From contig JADKGW010000001.1 of NCBI GenBank assembly GCA_016722075.1, positions 2,976,001 to 3,040,000 on the forward strand: DNA of 64,000 nt. Reading direction: 5' to 3'. The notes under the pieces were generated by a model. That model made no database searches, was not told the DNA's origin, and saw only the letters and a program-made list of their open reading frames with translations. Positions within the stretch are counted from its first letter, which is position 1, and every line of letters starts with the position of its first letter. Shown here one piece after another: positions 46,431 through 54,416 of the stretch. The translations under genes and the position numbers were made by a program. Source of the DNA: Candidatus Kouleothrix ribensis (GTDB lineage: Bacteria; Chloroflexota; Chloroflexia; Chloroflexales; Roseiflexaceae).

Positions 46431-47390
46431 TCACACGGCTGCGCGCCAGTAGGCCAGCAGCTCATCGACGATCTGGGGCATGGCGATCTGGGGTGCCCAG
46501 CCAGTGGCTGCGCGCAGGCGCGTGTTATCACCCTGCAAGATCGCCTCGTCGGATGGGCGCAGCCGCGCGGGATCGACCTGCACGTCCACCGGCACACGGC
46601 CGCGTGCGCGCACCAGCTCGACGATCGCGCCGATACGCGTGGCCGCGCCCGAGCACAGATTGTAGACCGTGCCAGGGGTACCGTGGCCGAGCAGCAGCCA
46701 CAGCGCGCGGGCCACATCGGCCACATGCGTAAAATCGCGGCGGGCCTCGAGGTTGCCAACCTGCAGGATGGGCGGCTGGCGGCTGGCCTCGATCAGCGCC
46801 ATCTGCTGGCAGAACGTCTGGATCGAGCAGCGGTCGCCCTGGCGCGGGCCGACGTGGTTGAACGAGCGCGTCACCAGCACGTGCAGGCCGTAGCTATCGT
46901 GGTACTGCAGGCCCAGCAGCTCTTGGGTGACCTTGCTGACGCCGTAGGGCGAAGCCGGCCGCAGCGCGCGCGTCTCGGGGATCGGCACCTCATCGGGCGT
47001 AACCCAGCCGTACTCGGCGCTCGAGCCGGCGATATGGACGCGCGCAGCCGGGGCGTGGGCGCGCACCGCCTCGAGCAGATTGATCGTACCTTCAACGTTG
47101 GTGCGCAGCGTCGTGACGGGCGCCTGCCACGAGGCCGAGGGGTAACTCTGAGCAGCCAGGTGGTAGATCCGGTCGGGCGCGGCAGCGCGCACCGCCGCCA
47201 CCACCGCAAAAGGATCCTCAATATCGCCCTCGTGGAAGGTCACCTGCCCATACAGCTGCGCGATCGGGCGGGTATCGCTGCGCCAGCGCTTGAAGGCGTG
47301 AACCTCAACATCGGGCAGTGTGAGCAGGTAATCGGCCAGGAAGCTGCCGACCGGGCCGGTGACGCCGGTGATCAGAACGCGGGTTGGCAC
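46431..47390 (-). CDS. rmd: GDP-4-keto-6-deoxy-D-mannose reductase-like SDR protein
   Basis: A 319-residue protein from a GTG at 47388-47390, with AAAGG upstream. The open frame continues into the repeat region, but that extension is low-complexity. The extended SDR fold shows VLITGVTGPVGSFLADYLL (NAD(P) site), HLAAQSY, the catalytic Ser in IAGSSAEYGW and the YxxxK pair in SPYGVSKVTQ. Segments VTRSFNHVGPRQGDRCSIQT, VGNLEARRDFTHVADVARAL and YNLCSG closely follow the RMD subfamily, which makes GDP-D-rhamnose. Related GMD-type dehydratases cannot be excluded, but the RDFTxVxDV and YNxCSG text favours RMD. The product could feed the glycan cluster at the left of the window. No gmd gene is adjacent. 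Confidence 0.82.
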   Translation of the reverse strand: MPTRVLITGVTGPVGSFLADYLLTLPDVEVHAFKRWRSDTRPIAQLYGQVTFHEGDIEDPFAVVAAVRAAAPDRIYHLAAQSYPSASWQAPVTTLRTNVEGTINLLEAVRAHAPAARVHIAGSSAEYGWVTPDEVPIPETRALRPASPYGVSKVTQELLGLQYHDSYGLHVLVTRSFNHVGPRQGDRCSIQTFCQQMALIEASRQPPILQVGNLEARRDFTHVADVARALWLLLGHGTPGTVYNLCSGAATRIGAIVELVRARGRVPVDVQVDPARLRPSDEAILQGDNTRLRAATGWAPQIAMPQIVDELLAYWRAAV

Positions 47391-47485
47391 ATCGATTGCC
47401 TTTCGAGGTATGCGTGCGGATCGCGAGTGTGGCGCCTGGCTAGGCGCAGGGCTGATTGTACCGCGCTTGGCGTGATGTTTCAATC

Positions 47486-47680
47486 GGGGGCTGCGCGCCC
47501 CACGCTGCGCCGGGGGCTGCGCGCCCCACGCGTCCGGGGCTGCACGCCCCACGCGCCCCACGCTGCGCCGGGGGCTGCGCGCCCCACGCGTCCGGGGGCT
47601 GCGCGCCCCACGCGTCCGGGGGCTGCGCGCCCCACACGTCCGGGGCTGCGCGCCCCACGCGTCCGGGGGCTACGCGCCCC
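47486..47680. repeat. GC-rich tandem repeat array, about eight units
   Basis: About eight imperfect copies of a 22-26-bp unit with core GGGGCTGCGCGCCCCACGCG. Each core can fold into a GGGGC/GCCCC hairpin. The copies differ in length and in short insertions such as CTGCGCC. The array is part of a 1.15-kb stretch (47391-48545) without a gene that I can support. Open frames in it are products of the repeats. Confidence 0.85.
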
Positions 47681-47779
47681 CGGACCCCGCGGCAGGGGCC
47701 GGCGGCGGCCCCTGCACCCCGCCGCCGGGGTTTCACCCCGGACCCCCTATTTGAGGCTGTCGTATATGCACCGCCCGGC

Positions 47780-48024
47780 GCGCATGCCATGGGGCGGCCC
47801 GCGTGAGGTGTTGGCACACACGCCAACAATCACGGGCGCGGCGGCTTCAGCCCCGCCCGTGCGCGCCCGTGTGCGCATGCCATGGCGCGGCCCGCGTGAG
47901 GTGTTCGCACACACGCCAACAATCACGGGCGCGGCGGCCCAGCCGGCTTGTGCCCGCGTCGCTCCTAGCGCGGCGGCTTCTGCCCCGCGCGTGTGCGCCC
48001 GGCGCGCATGCCATGGGGCGGCCC
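47780..48024. repeat. Two long direct repeats plus a partial third
   Basis: Copies of about 65 conserved bases begin with GCGCATGCCATGG at 47780 and 47873 (about 93 bases apart). They continue through GCCCGCGTGAGGTGTT and CACACGCCAACAATCACGGG. A third, partial copy starts at 48004 and keeps only the first 20 or so bases. CGCCAACA and TGTTGGCAC-like arms inside each unit can form a hairpin. No gene is supported here. Confidence 0.8.
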
Positions 48025-48157
48025 GAACGATCGACAAGTATGTGTGCTTCTGTGCGCACCACCTGAGTCGCTCGGCCATGGCATGAGTCGATGCACAGTG
48101 GGCTGAGCTGGCCTCCCTTGCCGGAGGGGTGTTAGGGGAACCGGCTCGGTTCCCCTA

Positions 48158-48265
48158 ATCGGGGGCACGGGGGCGAAGCGCCCCGAAAACCTGATCGGGG
48201 GCACGGGGGCGAAGCGCCCCGAAAACCTGATCGGGGGCACGGGGGCGAAGCGCCCCGAAAACCTG
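48158..48265. repeat. Three perfect tandem 36-bp repeats
   Basis: A 36-bp unit beginning ATCGGGGGCACGGGGGCGAA is repeated three times without spacers, at 48158-48193, 48194-48229 and 48230-48265. Each unit contains a GGGGCGAAGCGCCCC hairpin. The copies are identical, so the array is recent or kept uniform by conversion. Confidence 0.9.
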
Positions 48266-48449
48266 TAGCTGGAGGCCCCTCATCAGGGGCATGCGGCGCA
48301 GCCCCGCGTACCCGAATCACACCCGCGCGAGTTATATATGTATGGCGGTAGCAGCGCGCCCAGCCCATGTGCGCCAGGCGCCGCCGGTGCGCAGGCGCGC
48401 TTCGCAATCTACCTTGCCGTAATGTTGCTGTTTCCGGTGAATGAATCAG

Positions 48450-48503
48450 TTGCCTCGCGACTATGAAGGCTCTATAATAGTCCGTATTCTGTCTATATAG
48501 ACA
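48450..48503 (+). promoter_or_regulatory. Promoter of the kinase cassette with palindromic operator-like site
   Basis: TTGCCT at 48450-48455 and TATAAT at 48473-48478 are spaced by exactly 17 bases. TGTCTATATAGACA at 48490-48503 is a perfect 14-bp palindrome just downstream of the expected start site (near 48485). It is well placed to block transcription when bound. The kinase ATG follows at 48546 after GGAGG. Confidence 0.78.
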
Positions 48504-48545
48504 GCGCAACCACACCCATCTGACGACCGCGCGCCGGAGGAATGC

Positions 48546-50513
48546 ATGCCCTTAATCAAGAAAGCCGGACCAACCAAAGGCATAGGCTCCGATTCAACCC
48601 TGCACGATGAGGGCGACACCAACCTGCTGGGCGGCAAGGCCACCGATAGCAAGCAGGCGCATACCCCAACTATGCAAGCGGGCGTGGTGCTACAAGGCCG
48701 CTACGCGATCGAGGGCACGCTGGGCGTGGGCGGCATGAGCGTGGTATACCGCGGCCGCGACTTGCGGTTCAAGGATGTGGTGCGGCCCTGCGCGATCAAA
48801 GAGATGTTCCAGAGCGCGCCCGACTCGAACACGCGCCTGCTGAACCTCAAGAACTTCGAGCGCGAGTCGGGCCTGCTGGCCACGCTGCACCACCCGGCCA
48901 TCCCCAAGGTCTACGATTTCTTCGAAGAGAACGGCCGCTTCTACCTGATCCTCGAGCTCGTGCCGGGCAGCGACCTCGAGACCGTGCTCGACGAGGCCGG
49001 TGGGCCGCTGCCGGAAGAGCGCGTGGCACGCTGGGCCGCGCAGATCTGCGATGTGCTGGCGTATTTGCACAACCGCAGCCCCGAGCCGGTGGTGTTCCGC
49101 GATATGAAGCCCTCGAAAGTGATGGTGACCCCCGAAGAGCGCATTGTGCTGATCGACTTCGGCATCGCACGCAACCTCAACCGCGGCGACCGCAAGGGCA
49201 CCATGATCGGCACCGAGGGCTACTCGCCGCCCGAGCAGTACCGCGGCATGGCCGAGCCGCGCGGCGATGTGTACGCCCTGGGCGCAACATTACACCACCT
49301 GCTGACAGCCAGCGACCCACGGCTCGAGACGCCGTTTACATTCCACGAGCGCCCGCTGCGCCAGCTCAACCCGGCGATCTCACCCGAGCTCGATGCAATC
49401 GTCGCAAAGGCGCTCGAGTACGATGCCGGGGCGCGCTGGAACTCGGCCGAAGAGATGAAACAGGCGCTGATTGGGCTGCCGGCACTCAGCGGGCAGGCCG
49501 GCGGCATGGGCACGCGCGCGAGCGCCCCGGCTACCACCCGTGGGCGCGTGGCCAACACCGAGCTGCTGTGGAGCTTCAAGTGCGAAGACGAGGTGCGCTC
49601 GTCGCCGTGCGTATCCAATGGCATGCTGTTCGTCGGCTGCTACGATACCAACCTGTACGCGATCGACAGTGGGCGTGGCGAGTTTCGCTGGAAATACCCA
49701 ACCGAAGGCGGCATCTCGTCGTCGCCGATGGTCTGGCAAGACATGGTGATCGTCGGGTCGGAAGATGGCGCCGTGTACGCGCTCGACGCGCGCCGCGGCG
49801 CCTTGCGCTGGACGTTCCGTACCGCCAAGGCGGTACGCTCGTCGCCGCGTGTCGAAGATCGCGTGGTGTTCGTGGGGTCGGACGACCAGCACTTCTACGC
49901 GCTCGACGGCCTGCGCGGCACCATGATCTGGAAGCATCGCAGCTGGATGCCCATCCGCTCGTCGGCCTGCGTCGCCAATGGCGCGGTATACGTCGGCGGC
50001 AGCGACGGCCACGTATACTGCTTCGATATTCGCAACGGCGGGCTCAAGTGGAAGCAGAAGACCCAACAGCCGGTGATCTCGTCGCCGGCATTCAGTGAAG
50101 GGCTGGTGTTCGTCGGCTCGATGGACGGCAATATCTATGCGCTCGATGGCGAGGGCGGCTGGCCGGCCTGGCGCTATCGCACCAATCATTATGTAAACTC
50201 ATCGCCATGTGTCGTTGGCACGCGCGTATTCATCGGCGGGGTCGACGGGATCATGTACGCGATCGAAGCCAAGAATGGCCGGCTCTCGTGGAAGTTCGAC
50301 ACCACCAGCCAGATCACCTCGTCGCCGCGCTCGGATGGCGGCAAAGTCGTGTTCGGCGCGGCCGATGGCTTTGTATATTGCCTGGATGCCGGCACCGGCA
50401 CGCTGCTGTGGAAGTTCCAGACCAACGGCCCGGTCGTGTCGTCGCCAACCGTGCAGGAGGGCGTGGTCTATATTGGCTCGATGGATCACCAGGTGTACGC
50501 GCTGCGCGCCTAG
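48546..50513 (+). CDS. Ser/Thr protein kinase-like protein with C-terminal PQQ-type beta-propeller
   Basis: A 655-residue protein. The Hanks-type kinase domain spans about residues 45-305. It has the glycine loop GTLGVGGMSVVYRG, the ATP lysine in PCAIKEMF, a C-helix Glu in NFERESGLL and the DFG segment VLIDFGIARNL. The catalytic loop reads FRDMKPSKVMV: the usual His of HRD is Phe184, Asp186 is kept, and the Mg-binding Asn is Lys191. Residues 325-655 form eight PQQ-like beta-propeller blades (for example YALDARRGALRWTFRT and YCLDAGTGTLLWKFQT). No TM helix is present. The propeller may sense a ligand or bind a target. It leads a cassette with a PP2C phosphatase, a vWA protein and an FHA protein. 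Confidence 0.93.
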   Translation: MPLIKKAGPTKGIGSDSTLHDEGDTNLLGGKATDSKQAHTPTMQAGVVLQGRYAIEGTLGVGGMSVVYRGRDLRFKDVVRPCAIKEMFQSAPDSNTRLLNLKNFERESGLLATLHHPAIPKVYDFFEENGRFYLILELVPGSDLETVLDEAGGPLPEERVARWAAQICDVLAYLHNRSPEPVVFRDMKPSKVMVTPEERIVLIDFGIARNLNRGDRKGTMIGTEGYSPPEQYRGMAEPRGDVYALGATLHHLLTASDPRLETPFTFHERPLRQLNPAISPELDAIVAKALEYDAGARWNSAEEMKQALIGLPALSGQAGGMGTRASAPATTRGRVANTELLWSFKCEDEVRSSPCVSNGMLFVGCYDTNLYAIDSGRGEFRWKYPTEGGISSSPMVWQDMVIVGSEDGAVYALDARRGALRWTFRTAKAVRSSPRVEDRVVFVGSDDQHFYALDGLRGTMIWKHRSWMPIRSSACVANGAVYVGGSDGHVYCFDIRNGGLKWKQKTQQPVISSPAFSEGLVFVGSMDGNIYALDGEGGWPAWRYRTNHYVNSSPCVVGTRVFIGGVDGIMYAIEAKNGRLSWKFDTTSQITSSPRSDGGKVVFGAADGFVYCLDAGTGTLLWKFQTNGPVVSSPTVQEGVVYIGSMDHQVYALRA

Positions 50514-50659
50514 CAGGTTTCCAGTTCGCCCGCCGGCAGGCGCAGTAAGGGGCGATGTGGGCATAGTGCCGGTTGAATCTTGGGTTAGGGCTTCTGCGAT
50601 GTATAGGTAGCCAGTAGAACAGGTTGTATTCGAAAGACCCAAGCCGCACGGAGTGATTG

Positions 50660-51853
50660 ATGTCGTTGATCAGCAAGCTGTTCCGCAAGAGCGAGCCCGA
50701 CGAGCAGGAGCAGGCCGAGCCTACGCCGCCGGCAGCCACCGCGCCGCACGCCGCACCAGAGGTTGGCGAGCTGGCGCAGCCTGCCCAGCCCGGCGACGCT
50801 GTGCCGGCCACCGCACCCGACACGGCACCAGCACCCGAGCGCACAAACTGGTGGGATGAGCAACCCGCACCGGCCGATACCACCCCTGCCGCCGAAGCGC
50901 CTGCGCACGCCGAGCAGGCCGCCGCCGAACTGCCGGCACCGGCCGCGCGCGCCGCCGCCGGCACCCAACCGCTCAACGAACTGCCCGACGACCAGGCAGC
51001 GAGCGTTGAGGAAGAGCCGGGCACGCGCCCGCTTGCCGCCGGCGACCTGCCATCGCTCGCCATGATCCGCTCGCAGCGCGGGTTGGCGTTCGCCGCCGCG
51101 CGCGACATCGGGCGCGTGCGCACGATCAACCAGGACAGCATCTTCGCCATGATCACGACGCTGCCGCGCGAGGGCAACGATATCTCGATCGGGCTATTCA
51201 TCGTGGCCGACGGCATGGGCGGGCATCATGGCGGCGAGGTTGCCAGCCGCATGGCAATCAGCACCGTAGCGCACCAGGTGCTGGCTGAACTGGTGGTGCC
51301 GGCGCTCACCGACGGCGCAACCGAAGCGCTGCAACCGCTGATCATCGCGGCCGTGCAGGAGGCCAACCGAGCGATCTGGGAACATGCGCAGGTGGTCGGA
51401 TCCGACATGGGCACGACCTGCACGGTTGCGCTGCTGCTTGGGCGTGCGCTATACCTGGGGCATGTGGGCGACACACGCGCCTACCTGGCCACACCAACCG
51501 GCCTGCGCCTGATCACCAACGACCACTCGACCGTCGGGCGGCTGATTCAGGTCGGCCAGCTCGACCCATCGGAGGCGCGCGAGCACCCGCTGCGCTCGCA
51601 GCTGTACCGCACGATCGGGCAACAGCCCGAAGTGCTGGTCGACTTCAGCTACGAGCAGATCGGCGACGCGACGCACTTGCTCATGGGCAGCGACGGGCTA
51701 TGGGGCATGCTCGACGACGAGGTGATGTTCGATGTGTTACTGCATCACTTCTGGCCACAAGACGCGTGTAACGAGCTGATCGCCCGCGCCAACCTGGCCG
51801 GCGGCGACGACAACATCTCGGCGGTTGTCGTGACCTTACCCGCGCCGACCTAG
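50660..51853 (+). CDS. PP2C-family Ser/Thr phosphatase
   Basis: A 397-residue protein from the ATG at 50660, with GGAG 8 bases upstream. Residues 1-135 are an Ala/Pro/Glu-rich region without a clear fold. The PP2C domain follows. Its metal-binding Asp motifs are present: ADGMGGHHGGEVAS (about residue 185), GHVGDTRAYLA, and SDGLWGMLDDEV near residue 345, with the last Asp in GGDDNISAVVV. The N-terminal motif RDIGRVRTINQDS is also standard. It should remove phosphate from targets of a Ser/Thr kinase, most likely the one upstream. No TM helix is seen, unlike some PstP-type enzymes. Confidence 0.93.
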   Translation: MSLISKLFRKSEPDEQEQAEPTPPAATAPHAAPEVGELAQPAQPGDAVPATAPDTAPAPERTNWWDEQPAPADTTPAAEAPAHAEQAAAELPAPAARAAAGTQPLNELPDDQAASVEEEPGTRPLAAGDLPSLAMIRSQRGLAFAAARDIGRVRTINQDSIFAMITTLPREGNDISIGLFIVADGMGGHHGGEVASRMAISTVAHQVLAELVVPALTDGATEALQPLIIAAVQEANRAIWEHAQVVGSDMGTTCTVALLLGRALYLGHVGDTRAYLATPTGLRLITNDHSTVGRLIQVGQLDPSEAREHPLRSQLYRTIGQQPEVLVDFSYEQIGDATHLLMGSDGLWGMLDDEVMFDVLLHHFWPQDACNELIARANLAGGDDNISAVVVTLPAPT

Positions 51854-51917
51854 CCTTTGAAATACGGCCAGCTGAACGCGATCAGCTTGCCATCGCATCA
51901 CCGAAGGAACCCGGCCT

Positions 51918-53195
51918 ATGCCACCTGGCATTCGTCTCCAGCGCACGCTGAGCCGCACCATGATCGGCGAGAGCACCGAGCAGCAGCTGTTGTACGTGCT
52001 GCTCGAAGCAACCCCCGAGGGCATCGCGGCGCAGCTGCCAAAGCTGCCGCTAAACCTGTGCCTGGTTCTCGATCGCAGCTCGTCGATGCGCGGGGATCGG
52101 TTGAATCAGGTGAAAGACGCGGCCGGCCGGATCATCGACCAGCTCAGCCAGGACGATTACTTCGCGCTGGTGGTATTCAACGATCGCGCCGACGTAGTGG
52201 TGCAATCGCAGCGCGCCACCAACCGCGCCGATCTCAAGCAAGCGCTTGGCCGGATCGAGGCCAGCGGCGGCACCGAGATGGCCAACGGCATGGCGATGGC
52301 ACTGCAAGAGATCCAGCGCCCCATGATCTCGCGCGGCATCAGCCGGATGCTGCTGCTCACCGACGGCCGCACCTATGGTGACGAGAGCCGCTGCGTCGAT
52401 ATTGCGCGGCGCGCCCAACAGCGCGGGATCGGCCTGACGGCACTGGGGGTTGGCAGCGAGTGGAACGAGGATCTGCTCGAGACCATGACCGCGCGCGAAA
52501 ACAGCCGCGCGCACTATATCGCCAGCGCCAGCGACATCACCAGCGTCTTCGCCGACGAGCTTAAGCGCCTGCACTCAATCTTCGCGCAGCAGGTAGGTAT
52601 GCAGATCGCCGCGCGGCCAGGCGGGCTGGTACGCTCGGTCGACCGAGTGCGGCCGTTCATTGCGCCGGTGGCGATCAGCGAAGAGGCCGACCTGCGCTGG
52701 AGTGCCGGGCTAGGCGACTGGCCCGGCAGCGATGTGCATGCATTTCTGATCGAGGTGGTTACGCCGCCGCTGAGTACGGGCGACCACCCGCTCCTCAAGA
52801 TCACTGTGCGCTACGACCTACCCAGCGCCAATATGCGCGACCAGGTGGCCGAAGAGATCGTGCGGGTTGGCGTGCGCCCGGCCGACCAGGTCAACTACCA
52901 GGTCGACTCGACCGTCAAGTACTGGCTCGAGCGGCTGGTGGCCTACCGGCTCCAATCGAGCGCATGGCAGGATGTCGAGGCCGGCCGGCTCGACGAGGCA
53001 ACCCGCCGGCTGCAGATGGCCGGCACACGTCTGTTCGAGGCCGGTGAGGTGGCGTTGGCGCAAACGGTACAAGAAGAGGCCACGCGGCTGCTGCGCAGCG
53101 GCAGCACCAGCGAGGAAGGCCGCAAGCGGATCAAATTTGGCACGCGTGGGCTGATGGGCCGGGTACCCGGCGACGAGCGCGAGAACGGAAAGTAA
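51918..53195 (+). CDS. von Willebrand factor A (vWA) domain protein
   Basis: A 425-residue protein. The vWA domain spans about residues 45-215, with an intact MIDAS motif (LVLDRSSSMRGDRLNQV, DxSxS) and the downstream Thr and Asp positions in ASGGTEMANGM and MLLLTDGRTYGDES. The C-terminal half is beta-rich to about residue 320, then helical (AWQDVEAGRLDEATRRLQMA), as in vWA proteins of Chloroflexi-type kinase cassettes. It lacks a signal peptide, so it is probably cytoplasmic, where vWA domains usually bind partner proteins. The start follows GAAGGA. Confidence 0.88.
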   Translation: MPPGIRLQRTLSRTMIGESTEQQLLYVLLEATPEGIAAQLPKLPLNLCLVLDRSSSMRGDRLNQVKDAAGRIIDQLSQDDYFALVVFNDRADVVVQSQRATNRADLKQALGRIEASGGTEMANGMAMALQEIQRPMISRGISRMLLLTDGRTYGDESRCVDIARRAQQRGIGLTALGVGSEWNEDLLETMTARENSRAHYIASASDITSVFADELKRLHSIFAQQVGMQIAARPGGLVRSVDRVRPFIAPVAISEEADLRWSAGLGDWPGSDVHAFLIEVVTPPLSTGDHPLLKITVRYDLPSANMRDQVAEEIVRVGVRPADQVNYQVDSTVKYWLERLVAYRLQSSAWQDVEAGRLDEATRRLQMAGTRLFEAGEVALAQTVQEEATRLLRSGSTSEEGRKRIKFGTRGLMGRVPGDERENGK

Positions 53196-53277
53196 CCCAG
53201 CCAGCAGTACGCAGTGGGCAGGCGGCGGCGCTACGCCAGATCCTGCCCACGGCCGGCTGCAAACTGACGACTGAACC

Positions 53278-53787
53278 ATGCAAATCTGCGCAAACTGCCA
53301 TTCTAAGCAATTCGACGGCACGATCTTCTGTGCTGAGTGTGGCGCGAGCATGTTCGCGACAAACCGCCGCGAGACGACCATGTCGCTGGGGCAGCGCGGG
53401 CTGACCGGCGACCTGATCGATGCGCCGAGTGTCGCGCCGGCGCCGGTGGCGATGCCAGCCGGGCCGCAGATCACGCTCGTAATCATGAACAGTGGCCGAC
53501 GGATCAGCCTCGACATCGCTGACGACCTGCTGATCGGCAGGAAGGACAACGCGCGCGGGATCTTCCCCGACATCGACCTTGGCCTCGACGGCGGGTACGA
53601 CTCGGGGGTATCGCGCCGGCATGCCATCCTGGCGTGCAGCAACGGCGCCTATAGCGTCGAGGATCTCGGCAGCGCCAACGGTACATTTGTAAACGGCCGG
53701 CGGCTGGCGCCACAGCTGGCGACGCGGCTAAGCAGTGGCGACGAGCTCAAGTGCGGCACACTGCTGATGCGAGTCGAGTTTGAGTGA
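53278..53787 (+). CDS. FHA domain protein with N-terminal zinc ribbon
   Basis: A 169-residue protein. A zinc ribbon occupies the first 25 residues (CANCHSKQFDGTIFCAECGA). The FHA domain at about 75-165 has LLIGRKDNARGIFPDIDL, VSRRHAILACSNGAYSVEDL and SANGTFVNGRRL, the phosphothreonine-binding and NGTxxNG signatures. It is the natural reader for a Ser/Thr kinase and completes the cassette with the upstream kinase and phosphatase. The stop overlaps a GTG that opens the frame for the next small gene, but the better start of that gene lies 69 bases further on. Confidence 0.9.
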   Translation: MQICANCHSKQFDGTIFCAECGASMFATNRRETTMSLGQRGLTGDLIDAPSVAPAPVAMPAGPQITLVIMNSGRRISLDIADDLLIGRKDNARGIFPDIDLGLDGGYDSGVSRRHAILACSNGAYSVEDLGSANGTFVNGRRLAPQLATRLSSGDELKCGTLLMRVEFE

Positions 53788-53852
53788 GTGTGCCCAACCG
53801 GCGCGGGGGTATCTACAGCGTCCACAGATCCAACCTTGAAAGGACCGCCGAC

Positions 53853-54098
53853 ATGGCCAAGACCGTCGTTCTGCATATAATGGGCGAAGACCCGATCGTG
53901 GCCGACCTCGACCAGGAGCCGCAGCCAACCGACGCGTATGTCAAAGTCTCGAACCTGCGCAAGCGCGACGGCAAAGACGTGGCATATTTGACGGCTGGTG
54001 TCCAGAGCGTGATCTACCCATGGCACCGGATCACCTTCCTCGAGATTATGGTCAGCGAAGAAGAGCGTGGCTCGGTGATCGACTTCTTCCGCAGCTGA
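53853..54098 (+). CDS. Small protein of unknown function after the FHA gene
   Basis: An 81-residue protein from the ATG at 53853, preceded by GAAAGGA. The composition is acidic with a regular alpha/beta pattern: KTVVLHIMGEDPIVADLDQE, then DVAYLTAGVQSVIYPWHRIT and EIMVSEEERGSVIDFFRS. I do not recognise the family. It follows the FHA gene and is probably in the same operon. The protein looks real from its codon use and ribosome site. Confidence 0.7.
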   Translation: MAKTVVLHIMGEDPIVADLDQEPQPTDAYVKVSNLRKRDGKDVAYLTAGVQSVIYPWHRITFLEIMVSEEERGSVIDFFRS

Positions 54099-54286
54099 TC
54101 GACGAACCCCGACCTGCCTCGAGTAGCGCGCCCGGTGCAGCTGTGCCGGGTGCGCTACCTGCTCAATCGGCAGATATAGCGCGTTGATTCTGAAGGAATG
54201 GGCGTGGCTTCGCCCCACCCCCCATCAAACCACTGAGCGCGCCACTAGCACAGCAGCATCCTAACGCGCGTAGCCAGGCCATGTGA

Positions 54287-54315
54287 TTGACAGGCACGCG
54301 GCGCGCGGGTAGAAT
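54287..54315 (+). promoter_or_regulatory. Consensus promoter of the tRNA-Sec gene
   Basis: TTGACA at 54287-54292 and TAGAAT at 54310-54315 are exactly 17 bases apart. The expected transcription start is at about 54322-54323, which is the first base of the mature tRNA. If correct, the gene is transcribed without a 5' leader. Confidence 0.75.
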
Positions 54316-54322
54316 GCCGCAC

Positions 54323-54416
54323 GAGAGCGGATGTGGCCCGGTGGCGGCCCTCGTCTTCAAAACGAGTGGGCGGGGTGACGAGCCTCGCCGGTGGGTTCGA
54401 CTCCCACGCGCTCTCG
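54323..54416 (+). tRNA. selC: tRNA-Sec (selenocysteine, anticodon TCA)
   Basis: A 94-nt RNA with the features of a bacterial selenocysteine tRNA. The acceptor stem starts GAGAGCG and pairs with CGCTCTC; the eighth pair would be G:G. The anticodon arm CTCGT/ACGAG encloses CTTCAAA, so the anticodon is TCA. A long variable arm (GGCGGGG/CCTCGCC) and the T arm GTGGGTTCGACTCCCAC follow, and the discriminator is G. Flanking GCAC/GTGC can extend the acceptor helix. The presence of selC implies a Sec insertion system (SelA, SelB, SelD) elsewhere in the genome; none is in the window. The gene is overlapped antisense by a recombinase frame. Confidence 0.9.

Noticed and set aside
47440..47829. Repeat-derived frames encoding Gly/Ala/Arg-rich proteins
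   Set aside because: They arise from the tandem repeats themselves, change with unit length, and have no starts with ribosome sites.
48158..48265. Three identical 36-bp repeats as a CRISPR array
   Set aside because: The length is right, but the units are directly abutting with no spacers, and no cas genes are present.
54323..54416. tRNA with TCA anticodon as an ordinary opal suppressor or tRNA-Ser
   Set aside because: The long acceptor region, long variable arm and TTCGACT-type T arm in the Sec arrangement fit tRNA-Sec better.
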